Under the pieces are notes generated by a model. The model saw only the letters and a list, made by a program, of their open reading frames with translations, made no database searches and was not told where the DNA came from. Shown in pieces: positions 54,214-64,000 of a stretch of DNA of 64,000 bases. Within the stretch, counting starts at the first letter, position 1, and each line of letters begins with the position of its first letter. Source of the DNA: Alitta virens (lineage: Eukaryota > Annelida > Polychaeta > Phyllodocida > Nereididae); the NCBI GenBank assembly GCA_932294295.1, contig OW028574.1, positions 51,768,797 to 51,832,796 of the forward strand, written 5' to 3'. Both the position numbers and the translations under genes were made by a program.

Positions 54214-57112
54214 CTAACAGCCAAATGAATAACAATTTGGAATATAACAATTGATATTATACGATGCTATAAATTTTCTTTTAATATAGGTTTTGAAGCC
54301 ATCTAAACTATGTGTTAATATTTTTTCTTTGAAATTTATATACATATTGTATATTACTGGGTACCTGTAACTCATGCCATTTCTTGCGAAGTCATGTCTC
54401 ACAGCAGGCAAACGAAGATCACTTGATTGACAGGTGAGGTAAGGATGACAATAATTTTGAGATAAAAATGATTCGGATAAGAAATATTGAGGAAGCAAGT
54501 TATTCTTTAATTTGAAACAGAATTTTAAATCATGCAGCGCACATAGGTCATGGATTTTTAGAACATTGAATTGTCTAAAGAGTGGGTTTGTATGTTGGTT
54601 ATATTTAGCTTTAGCTATAATCCTTATAGTTCTTTTTTGTAGTTTAAACAGTTTATTGGATTTCCGACCCCATACGATGTTGCCATAATTTATATATGCT
54701 TGAAATAGTGAATTATAGATTGTAAGTAGAGTGTTTGAAGGTAGAAATTTTTTAATTTAGTCATTACTCCAACAGTTTTGGATATCTTTTTGGCTAGTAT
54801 GTCTATGTGATGTTTCCATTTTAAATGTTTATCTGTTGGGAGGCCTAGAAAATTAAACTTCTCAACAAATTCTATGTTTGTGTTATTGATTTGCAAAGTG
54901 ATATTTCGCTGGACAGTATGAAAGATCATGGCTTTTGTCTAATTTAAATTTAGAGAGAGCTTTTTTAATTTTAACCAATTCGATATACAATTTAATTCAT
55001 AATTTATATTTTCATTAATTTCATTTTTATTTCCAAAACTATTTAATGTAGCTGACAGAGTAGTATCATCAGCATAGATAATGGGGTAAAATTCATTAGT
55101 AGCTGAAACAATGTCATTTATATAGATGATAAAAAGAAGAGGACCTAATATAGCATATATATATTTTGCTCGTGTTGTCATTAAATTCTACATATTGCTT
55201 GCGATTACAAAGATAACTTTTTAAAAGATCATATGATTTATTTCTTATCCCATAGTATGATAATTTATGTAATAATATATGTTATGGTTCAGGGTATCAA
55301 AGGCCTTTGAGAGGTCTAAATAAATATTAATAGGTAGTTTGTTATTGTCCATGTCGATAATTATTCTATTGACCATCTCTAGTGCTGTTAATTCTGTTGA
55401 GTGAGAGTTTCTGAATCCATATTGACTAAAATAACTTATTATCAGTGAAAAACTTATAGATTTGATTGTGCATAATCCTCTCAAAGACCTTTGATACACT
55501 GGGTAGAATTGTTATGGGTCTATAATTGTCAAATATCTGATCATTATCTTTTTTATGCAGTGGTGTCACTTCAGCTATTTTGATTAGGTCGGGGAAAATG
55601 CTTTGTTCCAAAGATTGATTTATTAACAGTGTAAGGGAGTAAGCAATTTCTTATTTTACATTTTTTTTACTAATTTATTGCATAATTTGTCATGACCAAG
55701 ACTACTTTTAGGTTTAAGAGATTCAATTATCTTTCTTACGGTATTTTCATCAATAGGTTCAAAATTAAAAATTTGATAAAGTTTTTGTTAAGTAATCTTT
55801 ATACGACTTATTAGGTGGCATGACTATTTAATCTGCTAATGTGGCACCAATTTCAACAAAGTATTGGTTAAACTTGTTTACAATTAATGATTTGTCTGAA
55901 ATGAGTTCATCACCTATGAGAAATTTTTCTGGAAATTCTGTTTTCTTTTTGGTTTTATTTAACTAGTTCATTAATAGTGCATTGTAGTCCAGGTTTTCCT
56001 CATGTCATTTTTAAATAACTGAAATTGACTATGATAATAGTTACTTTAGGCTTTCCTTATTGTACTTTTCAGTATTTTACTATATGTTTGAAAATTTATT
56101 TTCCTGCCTGCATAATTATGATCATTTATAGGTGTGGATTTAAGTAAAATATATTGTTTATCTTAAATTTTTATTGAGCGTAAAATTCCATTACTCATCC
56201 ATTTGCATTTTTTGTGTTTAAATTTTGAAAGTTTTACATATTTGGAAGGAGAATGTTTGCTGATCAAATCTTGTAAAATTTTGTCAAATTTCGAGTTACT
56301 GATGTTAGCATTTTCACCAATTATGTTATTGAGCTTTTCAGTAACATGAGGGTTTTGAGGTCATTTTTGAAATTTAAACAGCTGTAGAACTAGAGGTAGT
56401 TTTCTTAATATATTTGTCTCTGTTTTTGCTAGTTTTATTGAGGGTAATCAAAAGTTTCACAATTATGCCAGCAGTAGATCTCGAGAATGCATCACATATC
56501 TTTAAGTAAAAGTTATAAATTAGAGTGCCTTGTCTTTGGGTAAGCCTTTTCATAATTTATTTGTCTAAATTTTAATGAATCTATATTAAAGTCCCCACTT
56601 AAAATTACATTCTTTTTATTCCTAAAGTTATTAAATACAATATTCATGTCATTGACAAAAGTATTTACATTTTCTACTGTTTGACGAGGAGGTCTATAGA
56701 TATTTCCTATAACTAGTTTTTTATTACAATTTATGTTACTGTCTATAATTGCCTCAATAAATTGAATATCAGATACATTAGAAATGCAAATATTTTCTAA
56801 ATTGGTATATTTAAAGCTTTCATTAAGATAAATAGCAACCCCACTATGTGCACTGCATGATTTACCTGAGGAGATAAGGTTGTATCCATCTATTTGAAAA
56901 AGAGAGAGGTCGCTGTCAGTTGATCAAATTTAGCAGAGAGAGATTGGCAATTTAAACTTAATATAGTAAAATCATTTATTTTATTGTTAAGAATTTCACA
57001 GAAACTTGTATTATAATAAGGTGATGGTTGAAATAACCAGTCCACTGCCATCTAAAACATCAATTGAAGAACTAATATTATCAAGTAAACAATTTGGTTC
57101 TATTTCAACCAT
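54214..57112 (-). pseudogene. Decayed non-LTR retrotransposon ORF2 (endonuclease and reverse transcriptase)
   Basis: Read from 57112 downwards, fragments follow the order of a LINE ORF2. The apurinic-type endonuclease has its start motif FTILSLNCQSLSAKF, then GNIYRPP and SGDFNIDS (about 57000-56500). The reverse transcriptase follows, with NYRPITILP, QYGFRNSHSTELTAL, YLDLSKAFDTLNH, GPLLFIIYINDI and catalytic YADDT (55062-55076). A C-terminal domain ends at 54214. Frames shift repeatedly, there are stop codons, and part of the endonuclease between its first strand and the DGYNLISSG segment is missing. It is dead. The clade looks CR1/jockey-like, but that needs a tree. The 3' end probably lies near 53900. 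Confidence 0.88.
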
Positions 57113-57902
57113 GACACTATACACTTTGGTATATTAAAGCTTTCCTTTTAAAGTAACAATTTAGCAAGAAGCTAAAACTCCAAATAGTTAAAAAAAAAAA
57201 AACAATATTTGCATTAAATAGAGACATAATCTTTGGCAAATAGTGTTAACAACATTAGACTGTGGTATTTGTGTGTCAGAGGTCAATGAACTGAGTGTAA
57301 AACAAAAACACAGAACAGAATATGCATTCAGCACTCAGTGAGTCTGGCACATGGTTTGGCAAGGGAGGCAGATATACAATAATGATATATAAAAATAGTG
57401 ATATTATGAAGCATTTCAATAATTTTATAAAAGATAAGAGAAATTGTTTGACTTATTATAGTCAGTATTTATCACTTTAAATAATGCACTTATAGAAACA
57501 GAAGCACTTGGAAAAAATAGACAACATACTGTTGCTAATTCAAAATAAATATCTGAAACAATAATGGCAAAAAAAACAACAAAAAAACTAAGTATACGTA
57601 TGTTACAAACCACATTTAAAGGCAAAGTCAAAATAGTATGCAATTATATATTTGAAGCATATGTTAAAGATAGTCATCTTTATATGATACATCATTTATG
57701 TGTACATATGAATATGAGCATACCGACATTTGATAAAGTATTAAGCTTCAAAGCAGTCCAAAAAAGAAAAAGAGAAAGGCAAATTTCAATAAGAAGATCA
57801 AAAAAAGTCATTTTCCTTTCAAGATAAAAATTTTCTTACTGCAGTTTACTTCGGATGTCTGTCAGTATACTGCCAATGATGTATTGACCTGTCCACTTAG
57901 AT
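57113..57902. other. Spacer between LINE ORF1 and ORF2
   Basis: About 790 bp of AT-rich sequence with no reading frame on the minus strand that fits a LINE protein. Possibly the ORF1-ORF2 spacer or a later insertion. Confidence 0.35.
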
Positions 57903-58903
57903 TTATTGGGCAGGTCCGAGTCCTACTCCCCATATTTTACTTCAGCTATACTGGTATTTCCAGTTCCAAGTAAGAATTTCTTTGCCCTTTCATCTTGTGT
58001 GAACTTGGCATAACATGCTTTTTGAAGAGTGGAAGAGGTGGATTGTCTGATCTGGGAAACAGCAGTAAGGTCTTCTGCAAACTGCGCTTTGCAAAGTTGA
58101 AAATACTGTTCAACTGAGCGGTATACCAGGTTGTCAATCTCAATGTCAACTTTGAAGTTTGAAAGTGGTGTGGCTGCAGAGTAAAAGGCTGTTAAATTGT
58201 CAAAACGCTTAGTTGCAACCTCTGCAGGATCCAGCTCAGGAGGTAGGCAGTGCATTGATTTCACTGTGTAGCGTACACTGTCTATAAGAAGATATTCACC
58301 TCTCAACACAGCCTTCTTACCTAACGATTTGGCTTTCTTCATGATGGGATATAAAGCCCTCCTTCTATTCACAATTTAAACTGGGAAGTCTTCATTCAAA
58401 AAGATGTGTGTTCCAGCTAACTTAAAACGTTCAGTCCAAACCTTTTCCCGATCGATCTTGGAACCACAGGAAACACACAATAATTGGAGGTGGTTTAGAT
58501 CTTGGTCCTTTTCGAACTGGCAGGCGACATCTTTGGATCTGAATAGAATTTGTGTATTCTGCAGACAGTTTCATTTGGTTTATCATGATTTTCTTCACTT
58601 TTGACCAGCAGTCTTCTCTGTCAGTCAGATTGACCTCCTCAAAGATCAAGTTTTCACGTCTTCCATAAGACTTCAAAGCAAGATGTTTTTCATTTAATTC
58701 ATCATATCTACCTTGCAGAGATTTTTTTAATTTTTCAGGTTTTGTACTTACTTTTCTATATTCTTCAGATTTAGCACTTCCTTTTCTAAATCATCATAAT
58801 TCTTCTTGTATTCCTTGGTTTTCTCAACTTCCTTTTGAATGGTTTTGATCTGTTGGCGTAGTTCCTCGATCTCTCCTTGTAGATCTATCAATTTTGGAGG
58901 CAT
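57903..58903 (-). pseudogene. Broken LINE ORF1: coiled coil, L1-type RNA-binding core and NADAR domain
   Basis: The ATG at 58903 starts a Lys/Glu-rich coiled coil (about 80 residues). Next comes an L1 ORF1-type RNA-recognition core with RRENLIFEEV, IQIQRCRLP, PPPIIVCFLWFQDR, and a basic C-terminal segment (NRRRALYPIMKKAK). It then continues into a NADAR/YbiA-like domain: FYSAATPLSNF, VYRSVEQYFQLCKAQF, LLGTGNTSIAE and, one frame over, IWGVGLG before the stop at 57903. NADAR proteins act on ADP-ribose-type N-glycosidic bonds. At least three frameshifts, one stop (after DFPV) and a likely deletion in the middle of the NADAR domain show it is not functional. It lies just upstream of, and in the same direction as, the ORF2 remnant. 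Confidence 0.8.
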
Positions 58904-59164
58904 TGTAAAGCTGTGAGAAAGGTGTTATGAGTTCACAGTTGAGAAAGAGTCCTTGTTTCACTTGCGTCCAGGATTTTCTGCTCCAATGACTTCACCAAAG
59001 TGCCATGAATGTATTTCACATCTTCATAATCCGGTGATGCAGAACTATATGTCCAAATAGCTAGGTGATAATCATTAAATTTCAGAAGAAATCTGAAATA
59101 TTAACTGATGAAAGTCAACCAACTAGTCCTCTGGTACTAAATCCAAGTTATGGTCCGAAAAATG

Positions 59165-59434
59165 CCACTCAAAAACGTGTAGAATAACCCAAAAATTAGC
59201 ATAAAATCGTAGAGCTAAAGAAGCACACAACCAGCCTGATTGATTGATTTTTTTATTTCCAACATACAAAGTACATTTTTTACAATAGTAGAACACACAC
59301 ATATACATAGATTTATACTCAGGGTATATACTTTACCACAAGGGGGGTGACTCCCCATGAGATTAATTATAAATTATTCATATATATATTAATTGGGAAA
59401 AACAAGAAATGAAAGTAAAATAAAATGATACGTG

Positions 59435-59465
<31 letters not shown>

Positions 59466-60161
59466 CATAATAATAAAAAAATAAATACATAAAAATGATA
59501 GAGATAGGACATAATAATCAACATTATATAATACTTTATCCTGAAAAAAACCCAATATATGATATCTATAATTATATACATGTAAATATCAACAATGCAA
59601 ATAAATATATATTCATTCATTATACCTTATTAAGTTTAATTTGTAATTGGTGAAATTTTTACTTATTTATATTTGGGACATTTCTAATACATGTGGGTAA
59701 GTGAAGCCATAGATTTGGAGCTCTGCCAAGATAACTTTTATTATAAATTTGCATGGAATACTGCGCAACTTGGGGAAAATTCCTAGTTCTAGTCAGATAA
59801 CCATGTGATGGATTTTCAAATAAATTAGCAATGCGCATAGGCAATATATTGTTTACATATCGAAATGAAATTTTTATAAGAGATAATGCAGTCAAATCTT
59901 CTACTGTAAGTACTCTGGCTTTTTTATAATAAGGTTCTAATTGAACGGATAGCTTTATTTTGTTGTTTTCAAATTACTGGCTGTTGTCATAGGCCCCTAT
60001 ACATATATTGCATAATTCAAATGGCTGTATATTGGCAAAATAGAGAAGTCTTTTTGAACTAGTAGACAATATATTCTTAATCATATTCCACTCAAAAACG
60101 TGGAGAATAACCCCAAAATTAGCATAAAATCGTAAAGCTAAAGAAGCACACAACCAGCCTG
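59165..60161 (-). mobile_element. 5'-truncated LINE with a 74-bp target-site duplication
   Basis: Bases 59165-59238 and 60088-60161 are 74-bp direct repeats with three mismatches. Between them (59239-60087, minus strand) lies the 3' part of a LINE: the C-terminal piece of an ORF2 (HGYLTRTRNFPQVAQYS, GRAPNLWLHLP, 59659-59895), a 3' UTR with a 29-bp homopolymer (59435-59463), and an AATAAA...ATCAATCAAT tail at 59239. The insertion sits in the 5' region of the ORF1-bearing element. Confidence 0.8.
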
Positions 60162-61872
60162 GCAGTTGTTCACAGGTTCGCATGCATGGTGTCTTGTGTT
60201 ACCTAGCTATTTGATAAGCTATCCAATGTGTTGAATTTGATAACCTCTTGTCTAATATCATTTATCTCATTTTAAATGATGCATATGTAGACTTTATATG
60301 GAGATATACCCTATTTTTACTGTATTAAATTAATCGTGATAAATAATGCCTGTTTAGTATTCTGATTAAGGATGACTTCAGTGATAGTTTTTACGGTTTT
60401 GCCTCTTTTGAAATATTATGGATTTTATTAAGTGTGAAAAATTGAAGGCTTGCACACATCCTGATCACCCACATGACCCACATGCACGTGCATTATGGAC
60501 CAACCAGGGCTGCATCAATCTTGTTTGACCGGATTATGTCAAATGCCGGACTGACATTTTGACAATATTTTTGCAAAATTCAAAGAATTATGTCAACGGA
60601 TATGTGTGGTTTTGTAACCAGCATTAAACTGGCAGAAATCTCCAGCTTGCATCAAGAGTACATGAGCAGGATGTAAACAATAATGGAAATTTACTTTCAA
60701 CAATTTGACCTATTTATTTGGGGAGGGGGGAGATCATTCGAAAATGAATATTTGGAAGGTCATACATATTAAATGAAATGTAATTCAGAAAGCGCAATAT
60801 GTGTGTGGTAATTTACTGCTTGACTCCGTGTCTCTAGGATGGCATCTGGCTATATACTTGAGATGTACTGACCAGTGGTCGTCAAATTTAAATATATATA
60901 TATAACTGAAAATTCATTTTAAAGATTTTTAATTAGATAGGTATAAGATATTGTCCCATTTCCCAAAAGTATATTTACATTTGAAAAATGTATAAATCAA
61001 TTTGAGAGATGATTTGGTATGGCGTAATATAGTATTTGTGGATAATCCCGCAAGCTTTGTGATTCATTGCATTGCAAAGATGAGTTTAATTTCTGGATTC
61101 TAATAAATTCATGATTTTCACATAAATTAATTTACTCTAATACAATGTAAATCACTTGGCTTATATAACATGAGTTGGACTACCAAAACAAAAATAAAAC
61201 ACGTAAATTTTGGTAAAACTTTATTTTTTTCAACAGTCAATTTGAAATTTTGAATACAAGCAACGCTTTGATTATTTCTCTCATGAAAATATCTCAATTG
61301 ATAGTCACGTACGCCTTCATAGAAAGTTAATTAATAATAAGAATAAAATCAGTTACAATTCTGAATATAGTCGATCACAGTCCAGGACTTTTAATCTTTC
61401 GCTCAAGAATGTCCTAGGTCAATGCTTGAATTCAATAAAGATATATCTAAGCGCCATGATACTGCAGAAAGGCAAAGGCCTCTGGGGACTGCAAGATAGA
61501 TACCTTTTAGTAAACATAGCATATAGACAATATTAGGCTATATCTCTGCATATAAACATAATGATAAATACCACCATTTAGTGAATGAATAATAGCAGGT
61601 ATAACAGCAAGTCAAATACTATAACAAAAATGTCCACAATTTCAAAACCGTTCTACAGCATGGAAATGGAACCATTAACCAGTTATAGTTTTAAGCACCT
61701 CAAGAAAACAACAAAGTATGTATCTGAATAAGTATTCGGTTAAGAATGCCCATGTATCTACCAATACATATGTATGTAGCTCATAAAGTTCTATGCCACG
61801 TAAGCAAAAAATACATTAGTACATTTGCACTAAGCGACTGTCACAGGGAAATTTATGCAAATGTGTCGAAGG
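60162..61872. other. Intergenic stretch, no gene seen
   Basis: AT-rich with no supported frames. On the minus strand an AATAAA near 61225-61220 could be the polyadenylation signal of the NHL-like gene. Confidence 0.4.
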
Positions 61873-62912
61873 TCAAAACGTGGCCAACCGAATGAAATGG
61901 TTGTACACAATCAGCAAATTCCCCTCACACGGGATGACCTTGATAAGACGGTCCTGGTTGTGATGATTAAGGGCATCCAAGGGTGGGACCTCCAGCTGCC
62001 CCAGCATATGCCCTGTCTTCAAGGAACACAGACTGACTTCCCCTTTGCCATCGTGGCCCTCATGCACAACCATCACCCTGTCCTTATCAACAGCGACACC
62101 TCGAGGCTGAGACAATTGCACCCTCCACTTCCGGTTGCCCAAATGGTCGAAAGCAACAATGCAATTGTCGTCACGAAAAGAAACGACAATGATGTCATCT
62201 TTGGCTGCGACGTACTGGGGCTGCATGTCACACCTCCATCGTTGCACACACGTAGCAGATTCATCGTAGATTGCAATTGTCCTGTTAGTTTCTGCCACAA
62301 CAGTTCTCCCTCCCTCCAGCCGAGCCAAGCCCTGTGGCTGCGCCGATGCTTTGAATTTTTTGGCGCCTCTCGCGTCCTTCAGTTTGCTTACATCCAGCTG
62401 AATCAGGGATGTTGAGTTGTATTTGGTGACAAGGATTTTGCCAATTCCTTCATCGTAAGCCATGCAGAAGGGCCTGTATGAGGTTTTGCTGGTTAGGACG
62501 CATTTGCCGCCATTTATTTCGAAGACGAGCAAACGACATTTGTCAGAATCGCAGACGATTGCACTTATGGCGCCGTTGCAGTTAGCGACAACAGCGTCGC
62601 TGTAACGCCCGTTGGACGTTGCTTCCATGGTCCAGACTGCACTCGAGGGCCACCTGGTGGTCGCCAGATCTTCATCTGAGGGTGGGGCCGAAGGGATTGA
62701 TGGAAAACGACCTTGACATCTGCCACACAAGGTCAAGTTTCTCTCCTGACAAAAATTGAACAATTTGATGGAGATGTCTTGTACTTCATAAGGGCACAGG
62801 GCGCAAGCATGACCGTCTTGTGACGTCACTGAGGTATTCTTTAGGAAGGCCATGAGGTCCATGAGGTCCTTTCTGACTCCATTGCGTTGGACCGGGATGG
62901 CCTGGATACCCT
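61873..62912 (-). CDS. Last exon of an NHL-like beta-propeller protein (TRIM-NHL-like), 5' part outside window
   Basis: A 346-codon exon follows a clear acceptor (poly-T, GCTTTCAG at 62913-62920) and ends with a stop at 61873. Its first 75 residues hold a Cys pattern (CALC...C...CGRC) that resembles a B-box remnant. The rest forms repeated beta-propeller blades, including SNGRYSDAVVANCNG, RPFCMAYDEGIGKILV, QPQGLARLEGGRTVV, QPQYVAAKDDIIVV and QPRGVAVDKDRVMVV. The PxGVAVD pattern is typical of NHL repeats, as in TRIM2/3/71-type proteins that bind RNA or act as ubiquitin ligases. RING and coiled-coil exons would lie upstream, beyond 64000. Substrate or RNA target cannot be told. Confidence 0.7.
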
Positions 62913-62920
62913 CTGAAAGC

Positions 62921-64000
62921 AAAAAAAAAAAAATCTTGTTAAATTTATGAGCGATCATAATTTGACTGACTGGCAACATAGGCCTACGTGTACGTATAAA
63001 ATATAATGTGCTGTTGTCGCAACTATTGGCCTAATGCTTGCAGGCATGCTAAGAAAGGGGTCCGAAAAAAAATCAATTACATAATTAATATATAAAGAAC
63101 TGACAACTGAATTTGGTTGGTTGGCAAAACCTACATGGTTAATAGGATCCTATAATGTATGCTCGCGATTAGAGCTGCTTGTTAATTTCGAATGACAAGG
63201 TTGTATAAGGATTTGAATCAGTTGATGTGTCCTCGTATATATCCGGAATTTTTATAACACAACTTCATTTGATATTGAAATCCAGGATTCAAATTAGCAG
63301 AAAGCCTGATCCATGGATCGAATGATATTAGCTAGATTTACAATAATCATTTCATATTACAATGGTGAACATTTCATATCGCGCTTATATGTGGATGTGT
63401 TCATTGTTGCACTAATAGATCAAATATAAAATTTAAGCCATAACTGGTAGGCATGGCAGAGTGATATTGTTATTGTAACACCAAGTTTTGCAGGCCTGAT
63501 ATTTTTCATTCTGATCTAATTAAAGTAACAAATACGAGTACAGGCCTGCATATAGTCTAACATCATATCAAATTTCAGCTGAGGCTTCTTTTAAAAATGT
63601 AGACAGTCATAATTAAATCTATTTCAGAGATACTGCTCACCAATGTATACTGCAGCACATATGGTGGAGTTATACAGGGTGCAGCCTAAAAACTTGCACC
63701 AGGCATCTCCTCTTTCGGTATAGCTATAGATAAGCAATTGGTCATTGTGATATTTTTGATCTTATAATGTCAGACAATATCAGTATCTGAATTATTGAGA
63801 GGGTTCATGCCATATGCAGGGCTTGTTCTGGGTGACACATTTCACAGAAGTCTGCTAGCATGGTGTCTCTTGTTGTAGAAAAGTTTACAAATTAGAAATT
63901 TCCTAGTTACTATACCTCTGAAGCCACAGAAAATATAATATTTTCACAGAAACCTACTTCAGTGTTTTCTATACATATATATTTATATTATGGTATTAGG
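62921..64000. other. Probable intron of the NHL-like gene
   Basis: No coding exon was found up to the window end. AT-rich sequence without a clear repeat. Confidence 0.4.

Noticed and set aside
57564..57827. 87-codon plus-strand frame between LINE ORFs
   Set aside because: Lys-rich, AT-driven composition, no family, and opposite to the element direction.
59367..59620. Phe/Ile-rich minus-strand frames
   Set aside because: Produced by the homopolymer and AT-rich 3' UTR of the truncated LINE.
61855..62415. 186-codon plus-strand frame
   Set aside because: Antisense shadow of the NHL-like exon, whose own frame has repeated blades and a proper acceptor.

Overview
This is a eukaryotic nuclear window: genes are split by GT-AG introns, are AT-rich outside exons, and are separated by repeats. 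The best taxonomic marker is a three-domain flagellar creatine kinase with an N-terminal myristoylation signal, a protein known from sea urchin sperm. With a short HMG-box protein ending in an acidic tail, single RBM5/10 and BCS1 genes, and many interspersed elements, this points to a marine deuterostome, most likely an echinoderm. Species cannot be set from sequence alone.

Layout. 1-790: little, apart from a possible last exon of a plus-strand gene. 794-7198 (-): LRGUK (leucine-rich repeats plus guanylate kinase), 16 exons. 8411-16508 (-): RBM5/RBM10-type splicing regulator, 19 exons. 16803-21880: no gene seen; a hAT-type MITE, a foldback element and possible promoter motifs. 22086-25486 (+): HMGB protein, 4 exons. 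26600-31400: no gene seen; foldback and inverted repeats. 31493-37391 (-): flagellar creatine kinase, 9 exons. 37560-43800: repeat-rich, with a 1.8 kb TA-flanked inverted-repeat element. 43812-45375 (-): BCS1. 45759-49930 (+): PPP1R36, 17 exons, head-to-head with BCS1. 50233-51300 (-): single-exon ankyrin/SOCS-box (ASB-like) protein, tail-to-tail with PPP1R36. 53900-60160: decayed non-LTR retrotransposons, one with an ORF1 that carries a NADAR domain. 61873-62912 (-): last exon of an NHL-like beta-propeller protein that runs off the window.

Functional theme. LRGUK, flagellar creatine kinase and PPP1R36 are all linked in other animals to sperm tail or testis function. RBM5/10, HMGB and BCS1 are general housekeeping genes (splicing, chromatin, mitochondrial complex III assembly). 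Nothing shows that the genes form one pathway.

The most unusual item is the broken LINE ORF1 at 57903-58903: coiled coil, L1-type RNA-binding core, then a NADAR (YbiA-like) domain. Also notable are a 74-bp duplication around a truncated LINE, an exact 80-bp inverted repeat, two new-looking palindromic element families, and the uneven intron distribution in the creatine kinase gene. Exon borders were set by eye from splice consensus and reading frame, and a few may be off by a base or two.
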